Source: Lentimicrobiaceae bacterium (lineage in GTDB: Bacteria > Bacteroidota > Bacteroidia > Bacteroidales > JALOCA01). From it: a stretch of 28,252 nt of DNA. Position 1 is the first letter of the stretch. Each line of letters starts with the position of its first letter. Below are positions 25,553 to 28,252 of the stretch, one piece after another. The notes under the pieces were generated by a model that was not told the DNA's origin, searched no databases, and saw only the letters and a list, made by a program, of their open reading frames with translations. Location of the stretch: contig JALOCA010000043.1 of the NCBI GenBank assembly GCA_023227965.1, forward strand, positions 1-28,252, read 5' to 3'. Position numbers and translations under genes: made by a program.

Positions 25553-25583
25553 AAAATCTGTCAAGTATTTTCAGGACGGTACA
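25553..25583 (-). repeat. IS right inverted repeat
   Basis: 31 bp with core CTGTCAAGTATTTTCAGGAC, complementary to the left end at 24 of 31 positions. It closes the series of 31-bp iterons. Confidence 0.8.
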
Positions 25584-25610
25584 TGGCGATGCTAATATTA
25601 TAAATTCCAT

Positions 25611-25738
25611 CATTACGATAATAGCTTCCGCCGTTACGATGAGGCTTTCCGTCATTACGATGATAGCTTCCGCCGTTACGATAAAGCTTTCTGCCATTAC
25701 GATGAGGCTTTCCGCCAGCGGAAATTATTATCATAATG
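25611..25738. repeat. Second 21-bp tandem array with terminal inverted copy
   Basis: Five direct 21-bp units (start positions 25611, 25632, 25653, 25674, 25695) alternate between CATTACGATGATAGCTTCCGC and CGTTACGATGAGGCTTTCCGT types. They are followed at 25718-25738 by GCGGAAATTATTATCATAATG, an inverted unit matching the complement of the first at 18 of 21 positions. TTTCCGC-CA-GCGGAAA at the junction (25709-25724) is a perfect palindrome arm. On the minus strand the units are open as heptads of the AESLIVM/TAEAIIV kind, but no gene start is credible. Sequence differs from the array at 101-310 while the unit length is the same. Confidence 0.88.
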
Positions 25739-25800
25739 CCGTCTATGAGTTTTCTATAAAGATTTAACTAAATAGTGCCTTGAATTTGGAGTGCCTAAAA

Positions 25801-25828
25801 TGCCTAAAGTTAGCTAAAACTTTAGGCA
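25801..25828. other. Hairpin upstream of the cutC gene
   Basis: TGCCTAAAGTT (25801-25811) and AACTTTAGGCA (25818-25828) form a perfect 11-bp stem with a 6-nt loop, about 96 bp before the cutC ATG. A further direct copy of TGCCTAAA lies at 25792-25799. No T-run follows on either strand, so it may be an operator or an mRNA structure rather than a terminator. Confidence 0.6.
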
Positions 25829-25924
25829 CTTCAAACCTTAGTTCACTTTAAGTACTTCTTATGAACAATTATTTGTAATATTACTGTTTTTATCAGGAAA
25901 TTTGCTTTTTCAAAAAACAATTTG

Positions 25925-26668
25925 ATGAACTCCCCTTTAATCGAAATATGTGTTGACACACTTGCTTCTGCGATAGCTGCGGAACATGCGGGAGCAAACC
26001 GAATTGAACTTTGTAGTGCTTTGTCTTTGGGCGGACTTACACCAGGCGCAGGCTTGATGCAGCAGGTAAGAGAAATGGTAAACCTTGCTTTGCATGTGAT
26101 GATACGTCCGCGTGAAGGCGATTTTTGCTATTCGGAAGAGGAGTTTGCGGTAATGAAGACAGAAATAACCGTTGCAAAGCAATTACATGCCGATGGTGTG
26201 GTATTTGGTTTGCTGCTTCCCGATGGAAATATTGACACAGAAAGAACCAAAATCCTTACAGAACTGGCACATCCTTTAAATGTTACTTTCCACCGTGCCT
26301 TCGATTTGACCAATGATCCTTTTTCTGCGCTCGAAGAAATTATAAGCTGTGGAGCCAGCCGTATCCTCACTTCCGGACAGGCACCAACTGCATTGGAAGG
26401 TGCTGCATTGATAGCTAAACTGGTAAAACAGGCAGGCGACCGCATCATTATTTTGCCGGGATCAGGAATAAATGCATCTAATATTATCAAAATAAAAAAC
26501 ATTAGCGGTGCAGGCGAGTTTCACCTTTCAGGGAAAAAGATTTTTGAAAGCAAAATGCAGCTACGGAAGGAAATTTTTGGTTTTACATCTGTTTCTTCCG
26601 TCAATTTTTATGAAAACAGGGAGGCTTGCGAAGAAATTATACGAGAAACGATTCAATTGTTAGGGTAG
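25925..26668 (+). CDS. cutC: CutC-family protein (copper homeostasis label)
   Basis: ATG at 25925 (MNSPLIEICVDTLASAIAAE); 247 aa. Single TIM-barrel domain with the family blocks AGANRIELCSALSLGGLTPG, VMIRPREGDFCYS, GVVFGLLLPDG, VTFHRAFDL, GASRILTSGQAPTALEG, ILPGSGI and EFHLSGKK. Cytoplasmic. The family was named for copper tolerance in E. coli, but the biochemical role is not settled, and in E. coli part of the phenotype belongs to a small RNA encoded in the gene. No copper transporters or sensors lie nearby. Single gene, bounded by the repeat region upstream and a bidirectional terminator downstream. Confidence 0.93.
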   Translation: MNSPLIEICVDTLASAIAAEHAGANRIELCSALSLGGLTPGAGLMQQVREMVNLALHVMIRPREGDFCYSEEEFAVMKTEITVAKQLHADGVVFGLLLPDGNIDTERTKILTELAHPLNVTFHRAFDLTNDPFSALEEIISCGASRILTSGQAPTALEGAALIAKLVKQAGDRIIILPGSGINASNIIKIKNISGAGEFHLSGKKIFESKMQLRKEIFGFTSVSSVNFYENREACEEIIRETIQLLG

Positions 26669-26701
26669 TATCCGTTATGAAACATTGGTAGTGTGCCGGA
26701 T

Positions 26702-26731
26702 AAAAAAGCCCGCCAAATTCCTGGCAGGCTT
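26702..26731. terminator. Bidirectional terminator between cutC and the aldehyde oxidoreductase gene
   Basis: AAGCCCGCCA (26706-26715) pairs with TGGCAGGCTT (26722-26731) with one C-A mismatch and a 6-nt loop. On the minus strand it is followed by TTTTTT (26702-26707, overlapping the stem foot), a strong terminator for the oxidoreductase gene; on the plus strand the T-run is interrupted (TTAATTTCTT). Confidence 0.85.
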
Positions 26732-26757
26732 AATTTCTTAAAATTGTTGAATTTAAT

Positions 26758-28252
26758 TTATTGAAGTGGAGTTATTACTTCCAGTACTTCAGGTAAATCC
26801 ATCCCTAATTTTTTAACATGTTCAAGAGTAGGCACACCGTTTTTATTCCATCCACGACGGGTGTAAACGGCATCGAGCAACTGTTCGTAACGGTTTTCGC
26901 GGTATTTACGGGTAGCAGCCATCTTCTCCTTAAGAGTCATCTTGGTTGGATCCAAATTTTGCAGTTCAATAAGTTGCTTGTCGTAACGTTCCTGACGGCT
27001 AAGATATTCTTCTTCGGTAACCGGACCGCAGGCACGGTAAGGCTGGGCATCATGTTTGCGTAAGCCATATCCGCGACGGATACTGAAAATTCGCTGGAAA
27101 TTGTAAACCCGTTCACTTTGCGTAATCAAAGAATTTTTATCCAGTTCTCTGCCGGTAACGGCTTTGTAAATGGTTACATAATTGTCAACGTGTTCGGGAA
27201 CCTTGGCGGGTTCGTTGGTTTCGCGGTTATTTTCGGGTTCCACATCATTCCAGGGGAGTTTGCAAAGTCCCTGCAATCCGAACCATGTACGGAACATAGG
27301 GAAATAGTGCAGTGCTTCGGCTTTGTTTTCGAAGGTGGGAATCTGGTTGTTTACCATATCCATAAAAATGAGCCAGGCTTCGTCGTGTTGGGGACCTTTG
27401 TTGGTCATGGCGTATCCACCTTGTTGTGCCAACGATTCTTTGCTGATGTACTGTGAATATTCCAGCCCTTTGTTTTCCATGCCAATGTCCTGCATAAACT
27501 TGGGGTCGCCCCAGCCTTTTTCGGCAAATAGAGCCTTCATTTTGCGTATTCCTAAACCGGCTATTTTTCCAAAGCCTTCTCCTTTTGCAACCAGGTGAAG
27601 CAGTTCCATAGCTGCATCGGCATTACCGAAGTTAAGTTTCATTCCACCGGTACGTTCTTCGTTCAGGATGCCATTTTCATAACATTCCATAATGAAACCC
27701 ATGAGGGTTCCCCATGAAATGGTACAGATACCGTATGTATCGCAATAGAAATTAGATTCGATGGTAAAATCAGGATTAAAGATTCCCATGATAGAGCCCA
27801 AAGAAGAAGTAGATTCATATTCGGGACCATCAACGATAACTTTTTGTCCTTTGTAAGGGCCGCTACGGAGTTCGTAATTATCCACACCTTTGGCACAAGC
27901 CATGTTGCAACCTATCCAGCATCCGTCGGGCATACCTTGGGTAAAAAAGGATTTCCATACTTCCCCGTTGATTTTGCCAATGTCGGGATGGGTGCCGAAT
28001 TTAAAATTATGTACCGGTAACAGGTCATAGTCGTTCATGATATGGGTAAGGTGGGCGGTTCCCTTGCTGCGCATTTCGCATTGCGAATCGTCTAACTCAC
28101 GCATTTCGCGGTTGAAACGTTTTCCGCGTTCCATAATAGGTTCCAGATCGACCACATTATTTCTATTTCCGCTGGCACCTTTGGATTTGGCTACCAATGC
28201 GAGAATTTTTTTATCCCGAAGAACAGTACCAATCCCACCACGCCCAGCCTGT
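26758..28252 (-). CDS. Aldehyde:ferredoxin oxidoreductase family (tungstopterin enzyme), 5' end outside window
   Basis: The frame is open to the window edge (498 codons seen), so the start lies outside. The visible N-terminal part AGRGGIGTVLRDKKILALVA is the AOR tungstopterin-domain motif. Cys ligands for the [4Fe-4S] cluster are expected in GCWIGCNMACAKG (about 27889-27928) and GLCKLPWND. The C-terminus RRGWNKNGVPTLEHVKKLGM is typical. Such enzymes oxidise aldehydes to acids with ferredoxin, in strict anaerobes. The cysteine spacing C-x3-C-x3-C differs from the C-x2-C-x3-C of Pyrococcus AOR, so this is a separate subfamily whose substrate is unknown. No ferredoxin partner is visible before the window ends. 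Confidence 0.9.
   Translation of the reverse strand, partial: QAGRGGIGTVLRDKKILALVAKSKGASGNRNNVVDLEPIMERGKRFNREMRELDDSQCEMRSKGTAHLTHIMNDYDLLPVHNFKFGTHPDIGKINGEVWKSFFTQGMPDGCWIGCNMACAKGVDNYELRSGPYKGQKVIVDGPEYESTSSLGSIMGIFNPDFTIESNFYCDTYGICTISWGTLMGFIMECYENGILNEERTGGMKLNFGNADAAMELLHLVAKGEGFGKIAGLGIRKMKALFAEKGWGDPKFMQDIGMENKGLEYSQYISKESLAQQGGYAMTNKGPQHDEAWLIFMDMVNNQIPTFENKAEALHYFPMFRTWFGLQGLCKLPWNDVEPENNRETNEPAKVPEHVDNYVTIYKAVTGRELDKNSLITQSERVYNFQRIFSIRRGYGLRKHDAQPYRACGPVTEEEYLSRQERYDKQLIELQNLDPTKMTLKEKMAATRKYRENRYEQLLDAVYTRRGWNKNGVPTLEHVKKLGMDLPEVLEVITPLQ

Larger units (their letters stand above)
23913..25583 (+). mobile_element. IS3-family insertion sequence, inactivated, with iterated right end
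   Basis: Ends are TGTCTAGTCCTGAAATAGCT... (23913-23943) and ...TATTTTCAGGACGGTACA (25553-25583), 24 of 31 positions complementary, with TGT...ACA tips. Inside are orfA, an A7G frameshift site, orfB with DDE residues, and a 31-bp iteron array. Length 1671 bp, longer than most IS3 elements because of about 280 bp after orfB. No target duplication is visible (flanks AACG and TGGCG differ), and the interrupted gene does not resume on the right, implying rearrangement or deletion after insertion. Confidence 0.85.

Noticed and set aside
23909..25592. Target-site duplication flanking the IS
   Set aside because: The bases next to the two tips (AACG and TGGCG) do not match over 3-5 bp, so no duplication is claimed.

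Overview
The window looks like a chromosomal piece of an anaerobic Bacteroidota bacterium, probably of Bacteroidales type. This is inferred from a fused lpxC-fabZ gene, a PorX regulator of the type IX secretion system (T9SS), a giant Ig-repeat protein with a gliding-motility type C-terminal sorting domain, promoters of the TTTG-N19-TAnnTTTG type, and a tungsten-type aldehyde:ferredoxin oxidoreductase at the right edge. No species can be named from the sequence alone.

Layout. 1-553 is non-coding and holds a tandem array built from 21-bp modules. 554-6559 (-) encodes a 2001-aa secreted Ig-like repeat protein. 6706-7198 (+) is a YbaK/ProX-type deacylase gene that appears frameshifted; it converges with a small DUF5655-like zinc-ribbon gene. 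A tRNA-Arg(TCT) follows with its own promoter and terminator. 7955-9664 (+) encodes a secreted seven-bladed FG-GAP/VCBS protein. From 9708 to 15087 everything is on the minus strand: HD-domain hydrolase, lpxD, lpxC-fabZ, lpxA (lipid A synthesis in a tight operon) and an ABC ATPase. Divergently, 15258-18555 (+) is the porX-tsaE-ald-like operon. Next come a MerR/B12-binding regulator and alaS (both -), then M23 peptidase, a small MerR protein and a truncated RNA methyltransferase gene (+).

The 23913-25583 block is a decayed IS3-family element. It keeps a textbook A7G frameshift site, but its transposase is broken by a nonsense codon and by a one-base frameshift. Between the transposase and the right inverted repeat lie eight degenerate copies of that inverted repeat in an exact 31-bp register, the most unusual structure in the window. 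Immediately to the right is a second 21-bp tandem array ending in an inverted copy. The gene at the left edge of the element does not continue at the right edge, so the locus has been rearranged. A CutC-family gene (+) and the 5'-truncated aldehyde oxidoreductase gene (-) close the window and share a bidirectional terminator.

Themes: envelope biogenesis (lipid A, M23 peptidase) and T9SS control (PorX) sit beside translation housekeeping (alaS, tsaE, tRNA-Arg, deacylase). Accessory change is concentrated in the repeat arrays and the dead insertion sequence. The gene usually called alanine dehydrogenase lacks two of the classical catalytic residues and deserves a fresh look.
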